Part shown: positions 1 through 5,075 of the stretch, piece by piece
Position numbering within the stretch: position 1 is the stretch's first letter
How the letters are laid out: each line of letters opens with the position of its first letter
NCBI GenBank assembly: GCA_027346925.1
Contig: DAIERH010000177.1
Coordinates: 1-5,075 of the forward strand
From: Geobacter sp.
Lineage (GTDB): Bacteria > Desulfobacterota > Desulfuromonadia > Geobacterales > Pseudopelobacteraceae
DNA: 5,075 bases
Direction of reading: 5' to 3'
Position numbers and translations under genes: made by a program
The notes under the pieces: generated by a model
The model's input: the letters and a program-made list of their open reading frames with translations, nothing else
The model's database searches: none
What the model was told of the DNA's origin: nothing

Positions 1-8
1 CCGGATTT

Positions 9-101
9 GGGGCAGATTTTTCTGGCCTGATTGAGTAAAACCGCAGGCGTAGCAGGGCTACGTTGAGGATTTTACGATTGAAGGGCAGGGAAAGATGCCC
101 C
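9..101. repeat. 93-bp imperfect palindrome downstream of xerC
   Basis: The two arms are symmetric about base 55 with no net insertion or deletion: every base i faces base 110-i. By hand count 28 of 46 facing positions are Watson-Crick pairs and 4 more are G-T. The perfectly paired blocks are GGGGCA (9-14) with TGCCCC (96-101), GTAAAA (35-40) with TTTTAC (70-75), and CGTAGC (48-53) with GCTACG (57-62), leaving a 3-base loop AGG. It begins 17 bases past the xerC stop codon. No clear T-tract follows on either strand, so it is not a textbook terminator, although it could protect or end the xerC transcript. Size, symmetry and position fit a REP/MITE-like interspersed repeat; that it occurs elsewhere in the genome is inference. 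Confidence 0.75.
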
Positions 102-117
102 GAAGACGGACGCGATT

Positions 118-1008
118 TCAGTGCGCCTTGGGGTGGGCCTTGTCGTACACCTCCATCAGCCGGTCGATGCCCACGTGGGTGTACTTCTGGGTGGTGGAGA
201 GGGAGGCGTGGCCCAAAAGCTCCTGGATGGCGCGCAGGTCGGCACCACCCTCCAGCAGATGGGTGGCAAAGGTGTGGCGCAGGACATGGGGAGAGATGCG
301 CTTGAAGGCGGCGATGCGCAGCACGTGGGCATCCACGATGCGTGCCACGCCGCGACGGTTGATGCGCTCGCCGCGCGTATTGAGGAACAGTGCGCCGCTG
401 CCGGCCAACTCCCCGCGCAGGATCAGGTAGGAGCGGATCGCCTCCACGGCGCGGCTGCCCACCGGCACGATGCGCTCCTTGCCCCCCTTGCCCAGCACCC
501 GCACCATCCCGCCTGACAGGTCCAGATCGCCGATATCCAGGCCGGTCAGCTCGGAGACCCTGAGCCCGCTGGAATAGAGCAACTCCAGGATGGCCCGGTC
601 GCGCAGGGCATGTTTCTGATCATCGGCCGGGGCCTCCACCAGGGTGGTGGCCTGGTCGATGTCCAGGTGAAACGGCAGGCGCTGCTCCCGCTTGGGGGTG
701 GCGATCAGTTCGGCCGGATTTCGGGCGATGATCCCGCGACGCAGCAGAAAACGGAAAAACGTACGGATGGCGGCCAGCTTCCTGCCGATGGAAGTCTTTT
801 GGGCGTTCTTGCCCAGCAGGGCCAGGTAGCGCCTGAGCAGCAGGTGATCCACATCGCGGGCCTGGGCCCCCTCCCCTTTCTCGCGGCCCACGAACTCCGC
901 CAACTGCTTCAGGTCGCGGCCATAGGCCGCCAGGGTATGGGGCGAGACGTTGCGCTCCGTTTCCAGGTAGGCGCAGAAGGCGGCGATCTGTTCAGTCAGG
1001 CGTTCCAT
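118..1008 (-). CDS. xerC: Tyrosine recombinase XerC
   Basis: This is a complete 296-residue protein, close to the usual length of about 298 for XerC. The N-terminal core-binding (SAM-like) domain covers roughly residues 1-90 and the catalytic domain roughly 110-290. All six active-site positions of the family are present: R150 (in SSGLRVSEL), K174 (in GKGGKER), H241 and R244 (in SPHVLRHTF), H267 (in LGHAS) and the nucleophile Y276 (in TTQKYTHV). The C-terminal VYDKAHPKA tail resembles XerC more than XerD. With XerD and FtsK the protein is known to resolve chromosome dimers at dif. The ATG at 1008 is preceded by GAGG (minus strand, 1014-1017) five bases upstream. It is transcribed in the same direction as the lipoprotein gene but is separated from it by a 167-base repeat-bearing spacer, so a shared transcript is uncertain. 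A paralogous Xer recombinase remains a minor alternative. Confidence 0.94.
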   Translation of the reverse strand: MERLTEQIAAFCAYLETERNVSPHTLAAYGRDLKQLAEFVGREKGEGAQARDVDHLLLRRYLALLGKNAQKTSIGRKLAAIRTFFRFLLRRGIIARNPAELIATPKREQRLPFHLDIDQATTLVEAPADDQKHALRDRAILELLYSSGLRVSELTGLDIGDLDLSGGMVRVLGKGGKERIVPVGSRAVEAIRSYLILRGELAGSGALFLNTRGERINRRGVARIVDAHVLRIAAFKRISPHVLRHTFATHLLEGGADLRAIQELLGHASLSTTQKYTHVGIDRLMEVYDKAHPKAH

Positions 1009-1013
1009 TGTAA

Positions 1014-1017
1014 CCTC
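1014..1017 (-). promoter_or_regulatory. Ribosome binding site of xerC
   Basis: On the minus strand GAGG lies five bases before the ATG at 1008, in the context TGAGGTTACAATG. This supports the full-length start. No convincing -10/-35 pair was found between it and the repeat that begins at 1044. Confidence 0.6.
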
Positions 1018-1043
1018 AGGTGATGCTATTCCAAGCTGAACCT

Positions 1044-1134
1044 GACCACCCCTAACCCCTCCTGAACCAGGAGGGGGAGTTTAAAAGCTCCCATCTTTTC
1101 TCCCCTCCTTGATAAGGAGGGGCCGGGGGTGGTC
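1044..1134. repeat. 91-bp repeat with nested inverted repeats, upstream of xerC
   Basis: The outer arms are GACCACCCC (1044-1052) with GGGGTGGTC (1126-1134) and CCCCTCCT (1056-1063) with AGGAGGGG (1115-1122), symmetric about base 1089. Inside are two perfect 9-bp hairpins that reuse the same C-rich motif: 1056-1064 with 1068-1076 (loop AAC) and 1102-1110 with 1114-1122 (loop GAT). A third, short stem GGGAG/CTCCC (1075-1079 with 1088-1092) sits near the middle. The outer stem and the two inner hairpins are mutually exclusive. No T-tract follows the hairpins on the minus strand, so this is not a canonical intrinsic terminator for the lipoprotein gene. The layout resembles non-coding interspersed repeats seen in many bacterial genomes; copy number here is unknown. 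Confidence 0.8.
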
Positions 1135-1175
1135 AACAGGTGGTGATTTGGTGCCGATTTGATTGTGACGTGAAA

Positions 1176-1598
1176 TCACTCAAACGGCGGCAGGCCGCTC
1201 TCCAGCCGCCACCCCTTCTTTTCGCCCTCCTCGCGGTAGCTCCACAGTTGCCGATAGGTGAGGGTCTTGATCTGGTTGGAGGGGAGGACGTAGTAGTCGT
1301 ACTCGGCAATCACCTCGGCACTCCCCTTCTCCGGCAGGCATTCAGAGGTCAGGATGCGGTAGTCGGTGATGGTCACCCCCCGTTTCTTGATATCCGCGGC
1401 TTCTTTCATGAAGGCATCACGCAAATCCGGGTCCAGGTAGACCATGCCGGCGTTTTCCACCTCGCGCCAGCGCAGCATGCGGTTGTACCCCTTCATGCTC
1501 TGTTCGAAATCCTCGCGGGTGCCCAAATGGGACGCACAGGCACCGGTCATCAGGCCGCAGAGCAGGATCAGCCCCATCTTCACGCATCGTATCATCAT
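1176..1598 (-). CDS. Predicted lipoprotein of unknown function
   Basis: This is a 140-residue protein. Residues 1-21 look like a lipoprotein signal peptide: a short basic start (R4, K7), a hydrophobic core GLILLCGLM and a cysteine at 21 in TGAC. The lipobox is slightly off consensus because -3 is T rather than L. After the cysteine comes a charged, soluble domain of about 120 residues with no cysteine cluster or catalytic motif I recognise. Its pattern, an early helix around the motif MLRWREVENAG followed by YLDPDLRDAF, alternating strands and a final W-rich strand, would fit a small NTF2-like/cystatin-like alpha+beta fold; that is inference. The ATG overlaps the stop of the upstream methionine gene by one base (TAATG), which implies translational coupling, with the purine-rich AAAGGGAA just before it. 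Further ATGs at 1595 and 1577 (M8) are possible starts and would still keep the signal peptide. The protein would sit in the outer or inner membrane facing the periplasm. Confidence 0.75.
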   Translation of the reverse strand: MMIRCVKMGLILLCGLMTGACASHLGTREDFEQSMKGYNRMLRWREVENAGMVYLDPDLRDAFMKEAADIKKRGVTITDYRILTSECLPEKGSAEVIAEYDYYVLPSNQIKTLTYRQLWSYREEGEKKGWRLESGLPPFE

Positions 1599-3427
1599 TA
1601 TTCCCTTTCCCGTTCATGGATGTAATCGATCAACTCCACCGCCAGTTCGTATTTCCCGAAGGGGGGGATCAGGTAATACCCACCGGCCGCGGCAAAGGTG
1701 GCGTCGATGAACTCCCTGGCAATGGCCAGCCCCTCCCGCACCCCGGCCTCCTTGTCCAGTCCCCGCATGCGGGCACGGACGGTCTCCGGCACGCTGATGC
1801 CCGGCACCTCGTTGTGCAGATACTCGGCGTTGCGCTCGCTGACCAGGGGCATGACCCCCGGCAGGAGCGGGATGCCGCAATCGCGGGTCAGTTCGAGCGC
1901 CTGGAAGAACAGTGCCGGATCGTAGACCGGCTGAGTCTGGGCAAAGACGGCGCCATTGGCCACCTTTTTGGCCAGCCGGCCGGCCTGTACGGCCATGTTG
2001 CCGGTATTGGGGTTGAAGGCCGCGCCGATGGTGAAGCCGGTGCCGTGACCTATGGGGTTGGCCATGGCATTGACCCCCCGGTTCAGGTCGGAGAGGAGCT
2101 TGATCAGGGTGAATGAGTGCAGGTCGAAGACCGACTTGGCCCCGGAGTGGTCCCCCATGCTGGCCGGATCGCCGGTCACTGCCAGAATCGAGCGGATCCC
2201 CAGAAGGCTCGCCCCCATCAGGTCTGACTGCATGCCGATCAGGTTGCGGTCGCGACCGGTGACATGGCAGATCACCTCGATCCCCACCTCGCGCTGGATG
2301 ATGCTCCCCAAAGCGATATTGCCCATGCGGGGCCGCGCCAGGGGGTTCTCGGCCAGGTTGATGGCGTCGGCGCCGGCATCCTTCAAACGCCGGCTTCCCG
2401 CAATGATGCGGCTGCAATCCATCCCCTTGGGCGGGTCCAGCTCCACGGTGATGACCTTGCGCCGGCCCCACGCATCCAGGAACGAGCCGGCGCCGGGCCG
2501 CTTCTGCACCGCCGCGGCAACGGCGCCCGCGGAAGGCGCCTTGGCCCGCTGGGCCGGCCTCAGACCGGTCAGGACCCGGGAGATGGCGCCAATATGTTCC
2601 GGGGTGGTGCCGCAACAGCCGCCGATAAGGTTGGCGCCGGCCTCGGCCATCTCTCCGGCCATTGTCGCAAAGTACTCGGGCGTGGCGCGGTAGATGTAGC
2701 GGCCGTCCCGGTACTCGGGGAAGCCGCTGTTGGCGTAGGCGGCAATCGGTTTTAGCGTCAGGCTGGCCAGCCTGGCCACGACCTTGAGCAACTCCAACGG
2801 CCCGGCCCCGCAGTTGGCGCCGATGATGTCGGGTCCGGCCTCCTCCATGGCGCTGCAATAGGCGTCCACGGTGGTACCGTCTCCGCTGCGGCCACCTTCA
2901 AGAAAGGCCATGGACGCGCCCACCGGCAGCCCGGTCGAGCGCGCCGCCCGGATAGCGGCCCGGATCTGATCCAGGGAGGCAAAGGTCTCCAGCAACAGCA
3001 GATCGACCCCCCCCTCGGCCAGGGCCCGGCACTGGGCCAGGAAGGCCTCCTCCATCTCGCCCGGCGAGAGTTCCCGTTCGTCCCCCTTGACCCTCACCAG
3101 GGGGCCGACCGAACCGGCCACCAGGATGTCGGACCGACCGGAGGCGGCCTCACGGGCGATGGCCGCGCCGGCCCGGTTGATCTCGGCCACCTTGTGACCC
3201 AGCCCGATGGCCGAAAGCTTGGTATGGTTGGCGCCGAAGGTATTGGTTTCGATCACCTGGGCCCCGGCGGCCACGTATTCCCTGGCCAGCTCCAGCACCA
3301 GGCCGGGACGGACCAGATTGAGGTGCTCGAAATTGCTGTCGAGGCTGACCCCCTTGGCGTAGAGCATGGTCCCCACGGCGCCGTCGCCGGTCAGTATCTC
3401 TGTTTTCAGTCGTTCGAGGATGTTCAT
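1598..3427 (-). CDS. Bifunctional homocysteine S-methyltransferase / methylenetetrahydrofolate reductase
   Basis: This is a 609-residue protein with two fused enzyme domains, the architecture of Bacillus YitJ (about 612 residues). Residues 1-290 form a homocysteine S-methyltransferase barrel, with TGDGAVGTML near the start, ETNTFGAN at 60-67, and the three zinc-ligand cysteines C206 (GANCGAG) and C271-C272 (GGCCGTTPEH). An Ala/Pro-rich linker (about 291-315) leads to a flavin-dependent methylene-THF reductase barrel (about 322-605), with the expected catalytic Glu at 329 (TVELDPPKG), VTGDP around D420, and Q499 in TQPVYD. It would reduce methylene-THF to methyl-THF and methylate homocysteine to methionine in the cytoplasm. 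There is no cobalamin-binding or pterin-binding domain, so the methyl donor of the first domain cannot be read from this sequence. An in-frame ATG at 3448 would add seven residues but has no ribosome site and lies at the edge of a repeat, so 3427 is preferred. The next gene overlaps its stop codon. Confidence 0.93.
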   Translation of the reverse strand: MNILERLKTEILTGDGAVGTMLYAKGVSLDSNFEHLNLVRPGLVLELAREYVAAGAQVIETNTFGANHTKLSAIGLGHKVAEINRAGAAIAREAASGRSDILVAGSVGPLVRVKGDERELSPGEMEEAFLAQCRALAEGGVDLLLLETFASLDQIRAAIRAARSTGLPVGASMAFLEGGRSGDGTTVDAYCSAMEEAGPDIIGANCGAGPLELLKVVARLASLTLKPIAAYANSGFPEYRDGRYIYRATPEYFATMAGEMAEAGANLIGGCCGTTPEHIGAISRVLTGLRPAQRAKAPSAGAVAAAVQKRPGAGSFLDAWGRRKVITVELDPPKGMDCSRIIAGSRRLKDAGADAINLAENPLARPRMGNIALGSIIQREVGIEVICHVTGRDRNLIGMQSDLMGASLLGIRSILAVTGDPASMGDHSGAKSVFDLHSFTLIKLLSDLNRGVNAMANPIGHGTGFTIGAAFNPNTGNMAVQAGRLAKKVANGAVFAQTQPVYDPALFFQALELTRDCGIPLLPGVMPLVSERNAEYLHNEVPGISVPETVRARMRGLDKEAGVREGLAIAREFIDATFAAAGGYYLIPPFGKYELAVELIDYIHERERE

Positions 3428-3453
3428 GCCTTTTTTTCCGTACCTCATGTGTT

Positions 3454-3586
3454 TGCCACAGAGCCACAGAGGCTCAGAGGAATCCAGGAGCGTATGTTCT
3501 CAAGGGTTGATGCGGTGAAGAGTGAATCCAGAGGACGTTTCCGGGAGAATCTCCGTGATGCTCCGTGTCTCCGTGCCTCTGTGGCA
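3454..3586. repeat. 133-bp interspersed repeat with terminal inverted repeats in the divergent spacer
   Basis: The ends are a perfect 10-bp inverted repeat: TGCCACAGAG (3454-3463) and CTCTGTGGCA (3577-3586). The left end carries CCACAGAG twice in tandem (3456-3463 and 3464-3471). The right end carries CTCCGTG at 3551, 3561 and 3569 followed by CTCTGTG at 3577, a period of 8-10 bases. Beyond the perfect arms the ends stay similar for about 35 bases. Read on the minus strand it gives a frame containing TEARRHG and SLCGSV, a pattern I associate with spurious proteins predicted from this kind of repeat in many bacterial genomes. It looks like a non-autonomous MITE-like element lying between the divergent genes, upstream of the methionine gene. 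Confidence 0.8.
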
Positions 3587-3611
3587 GATTTTGACTGTAC
3601 TGTATCCGTTG

Positions 3612-3640
3612 TTGCCCCAATCCCCAAGATGGAGTATAAG
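3612..3640 (+). promoter_or_regulatory. Candidate sigma-70 promoter for the DedA gene
   Basis: TTGCCC (3612-3617) and TATAAG (3635-3640) are separated by 17 bases, matching TTGACA and TATAAT at four and five of six positions. The start point would fall near 3647, giving a leader of about 30 bases to the ATG at 3677. This stretch is visibly more AT-rich than the genes and lies just right of the repeat. It was found by eye and has not been tested. Confidence 0.45.
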
Positions 3641-3665
3641 ACTCACTGTTGTCCTCAAAATGATT

Positions 3666-3669
3666 GGAG
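3666..3669 (+). promoter_or_regulatory. Ribosome binding site of the DedA gene
   Basis: GGAG lies seven bases before the ATG at 3677. It decides the start, because the same reading frame stays open for several hundred bases further upstream through the repeat and the opposite-strand gene. Confidence 0.7.
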
Positions 3670-3676
3670 CTACTTA

Positions 3677-4300
3677 ATGCATCAACTCATTCAATGGCTG
3701 CTGGACACCATCGGTGCCATGGGGTATCCCGGCATCTTCCTGCTGATGGCCATGGAGAGTTCGGTCATCCCCATACCGAGCGAACTGGTCATGCCGCCGG
3801 CGGGCTACCTGGCCTTTCAGGGGAAGATGAACCTGGCCGCCGTCATCCTGTACGGCACGGCGGGAAGTCTGGCCGGGGCCTACGTCAACTACTTCGTTTC
3901 CCACCGCCTGGGTCGGCCGCTGATCCTCAAATATGGCCGCTACGTGCTGATCCCGCCGGACAAGTTCGAACGGGTGGAACGTTTCTTCCTGCGGCACGGC
4001 GAGATATCAACCTTCATCGGCCGGCTGCTGCCGGTGGTGCGGCACCTGATCTCCATCCCGGCCGGCCTGTCCGGCATGAACCACCTCAAGTTCTCGTTCT
4101 ATACCCTGGCGGGGGCTGCTCTCTGGTGCGCCATCCTGACCGGGATCGGCTATATCATCGGCGAGAACCAACACCTGATCATGCTGTATTCCCACAAGGC
4201 GCTGCTATGGATCGTCCTGTTCAGTATCGGCCTGGTGGCCGCCTACGTTCGCTGGCACAAGCACCACCGGAGCCGGGAACCAATGGGTATTAAATCGTAA
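3677..4300 (+). CDS. DedA-family (VTT domain) integral membrane protein
   Basis: This is a 207-residue protein, the usual DedA length. Hydrophobic stretches at about 16-34, 52-74, 112-132, 139-162 and 174-192 fit the family layout of membrane helices plus re-entrant segments; the tail (192-207) is basic and probably cytoplasmic. Family signatures are ESSVIPIPSE at 27-36, followed by MPPAGYLA, and GRLLPVVRHLISIPAG at 115-130. R116 and R122 in the latter have the same six-residue spacing as the two arginines reported as essential in E. coli DedA proteins. Members work in the inner membrane, and some (UptA) flip undecaprenyl phosphate for cell-wall carrier recycling; others are linked to pH, drug or membrane-potential homeostasis, so the exact substrate here is not settled. 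The start is fixed by GGAG at 3666. pgeF follows 42 bases downstream on the same strand, suggesting an envelope operon. Confidence 0.93.
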   Translation: MHQLIQWLLDTIGAMGYPGIFLLMAMESSVIPIPSELVMPPAGYLAFQGKMNLAAVILYGTAGSLAGAYVNYFVSHRLGRPLILKYGRYVLIPPDKFERVERFFLRHGEISTFIGRLLPVVRHLISIPAGLSGMNHLKFSFYTLAGAALWCAILTGIGYIIGENQHLIMLYSHKALLWIVLFSIGLVAAYVRWHKHHRSREPMGIKS

Positions 4301-4328
4301 AGCGTAACGGAAGGCAAAAGGAATTTTC

Positions 4329-4334
4329 GGAGGA
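4329..4334 (+). promoter_or_regulatory. Ribosome binding site of pgeF
   Basis: GGAGGA lies eight bases before the ATG at 4343, a near-ideal Shine-Dalgarno site. It favours this ATG over a second one two codons later, at 4349. No terminator-like hairpin or promoter is apparent in the 42-base gap after the DedA gene, consistent with co-transcription. Confidence 0.75.
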
Positions 4335-4342
4335 TCCAAGGT

Positions 4343-5075
4343 ATGCAGATGAAACGTTCCGGGCGCGTCCACTATATTGCCGCCGACTTCAGCGGCCCGG
4401 CCTGCTCCGTGCAGGGCTTCACCACCCGCCACGAAGGGGTCTCCCGTCCCCCCTACAACTCGCTCAATCTGGGAACCAATACCCTGGACCAGCCCCACAA
4501 CGTGGAAGGCAACAGAAGTCTTCTGGCCAGCGCCTTCGGCATCGGCCCGGAAGCGCTGGTCACCGTCCGCCAGGTGCACGGCAACGATATCCTGGTAATC
4601 GACGAGCCCAACGCGGATTACAGCCACTTCCTGAGCGTGGAGAGCGATGCCGTCATCACCAACCAGCCCGGCGCCATGATCGGCGTTTGCGTGGCCGATT
4701 GTGCCCCGATCCTGCTCCTGGACCCGGAAAAACGGATTATCGCCGCGGTGCATGCGGGCTGGCAGGGGACCGTGCAAAAGATCGTCTCCAAGACCGTGGC
4801 GGGCATGAACTCCCTGTTCGGCTGCAGCCCGAAGACCATGCAGGCGGTCATCGGTCCCAGCATCGGCCAGTGCTGTTACGAGGTGGATGCCCCGGTCAGG
4901 CAGGCATTCGTCCAGAGCGGGATTCCCTGGGACTCCTTTGCCCGGCAGAGCGGGGAGGGGAAGTGGCGCCTCTCCCTTGCGGCAGCCAACCGGGATCTGC
5001 TGCTCACGGCCGGGCTAGGGGCCGGCTCGGTCCAGGTGTCAGACCTGTGCGTATGCTGCCACCGCGAACTGTTCT
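4343..5075 (+). CDS. pgeF: Peptidoglycan editing factor PgeF (YfiH/laccase-domain family), 3' end cut by window
   Basis: The frame is open from the ATG to the window edge, giving 244 codons and no stop. The family is about 245-275 residues and usually ends with an LFFSYRRD-type motif after the final cysteine cluster; here the window stops at HRELF, so only a short tail is missing. The conserved metal-site residues are all visible: H79 in RQVHG, C120 in VADCAPILL and H137 in VHAGW. Other family marks are the early SLNLG (40-44), GPSIGQCCYEV near 177-187, and DLCVCCH near the end. The YfiH family is cytoplasmic. PgeF is known to remove L-Ser misincorporated in place of L-Ala in the first stem position of UDP-MurNAc precursors; older annotations call it polyphenol oxidase or laccase. 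It sits behind the DedA gene with a strong ribosome site. Confidence 0.94.
   Translation, partial: MQMKRSGRVHYIAADFSGPACSVQGFTTRHEGVSRPPYNSLNLGTNTLDQPHNVEGNRSLLASAFGIGPEALVTVRQVHGNDILVIDEPNADYSHFLSVESDAVITNQPGAMIGVCVADCAPILLLDPEKRIIAAVHAGWQGTVQKIVSKTVAGMNSLFGCSPKTMQAVIGPSIGQCCYEVDAPVRQAFVQSGIPWDSFARQSGEGKWRLSLAAANRDLLLTAGLGAGSVQVSDLCVCCHRELF

Noticed and set aside
1..117. A dif recombination site or an hslV start next to xerC
   Set aside because: The palindrome does not resemble the 28-base dif consensus with its 6-base central region, and no start of another gene is visible on the minus strand before the window ends.
121..1023. Plus-strand open frames opposite xerC (121-516 and 610-1023)
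   Set aside because: They are antisense shadows of a clearly functional recombinase gene, low in complexity and without domain patterns.
1102..1122. Intrinsic terminator for the lipoprotein gene
   Set aside because: The 9-bp hairpin is strong, but on the minus strand it is followed by an A/G-rich stretch rather than a run of T.
1614..2858. A 414-residue minus-strand frame inside the methionine gene
   Set aside because: It is an out-of-frame shadow on the same strand, rich in Arg, Gly and Pro as expected from GC-rich codon shift, with no recognisable domain.
3445..3627. A 60-residue minus-strand frame containing TEARRHG and SLCGSV
   Set aside because: It is a translation of the interspersed repeat itself, with no ribosome site, and this type of peptide is a known annotation artefact.
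3194..3676. Long in-frame upstream extension of the DedA reading frame, giving a 368-residue protein
   Set aside because: The extra sequence is antisense to the methionine gene and runs through the repeat; the DedA homology begins at the ATG at 3677, which has a good ribosome site.
3428..3676. S-adenosylmethionine or cobalamin riboswitch ahead of the methionine gene
   Set aside because: Such a leader would be expected for this gene type in some bacteria, but the spacer is mostly the interspersed repeat and I could not recognise the conserved cores of either riboswitch.
4205..4863. Minus-strand frames opposite pgeF and the DedA end
   Set aside because: They overlap strong family motifs of pgeF on the other strand and show no family pattern of their own.

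Overview
The window is chromosomal, GC-rich bacterial DNA carrying five protein genes. All five belong to recognisable or semi-recognisable bacterial families, and no phage, plasmid, CRISPR or RNA gene was seen. Several things suggest a Gram-negative, probably Desulfuromonadales/Geobacter-like deltaproteobacterium: the gene set (XerC, a fused homocysteine methyltransferase/methylene-THF reductase, a lipoprotein with a signal peptide, DedA, PgeF), the high GC content, and interspersed palindromic repeats in the spacers. This assignment is an inference from style, not a database match.

Layout. Bases 9-101 hold an imperfect palindrome just past the 3' end of xerC. xerC (118-1008, minus) is a complete tyrosine recombinase with all six catalytic positions. 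The spacer 1009-1175 holds a second repeat built from nested hairpins. A small predicted lipoprotein gene (1176-1598, minus) overlaps by one base the stop codon of a large two-domain methionine/one-carbon gene (1598-3427, minus), so the two are probably translated together. The 249-base divergent spacer 3428-3676 contains a third, different repeat (3454-3586) and a plausible promoter for the rightward genes. On the plus strand follow a DedA-family membrane protein (3677-4300) and, 42 bases later, pgeF (4343 to the window edge, cut just short of its C-terminus).

How the genes fit together. The leftward pair centres on methionine synthesis: one polypeptide carries both the enzyme domain that makes 5-methyl-THF and a zinc-type homocysteine methyltransferase domain. 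The co-translated lipoprotein has no obvious link to it. The rightward pair looks like a cell-envelope unit: DedA proteins include the undecaprenyl-phosphate recycling flippases, and PgeF removes wrongly incorporated amino acids from peptidoglycan precursors. XerC, with a partner XerD, would resolve chromosome dimers at dif; no dif-like site was recognised here.

I do not see convincing evidence for a new biological system. The most unusual content is non-coding: three structurally distinct repeat elements lie in three of the four inter- or post-genic spacers. The lipoprotein of unknown function coupled to the methionine gene is the other point worth a second look.
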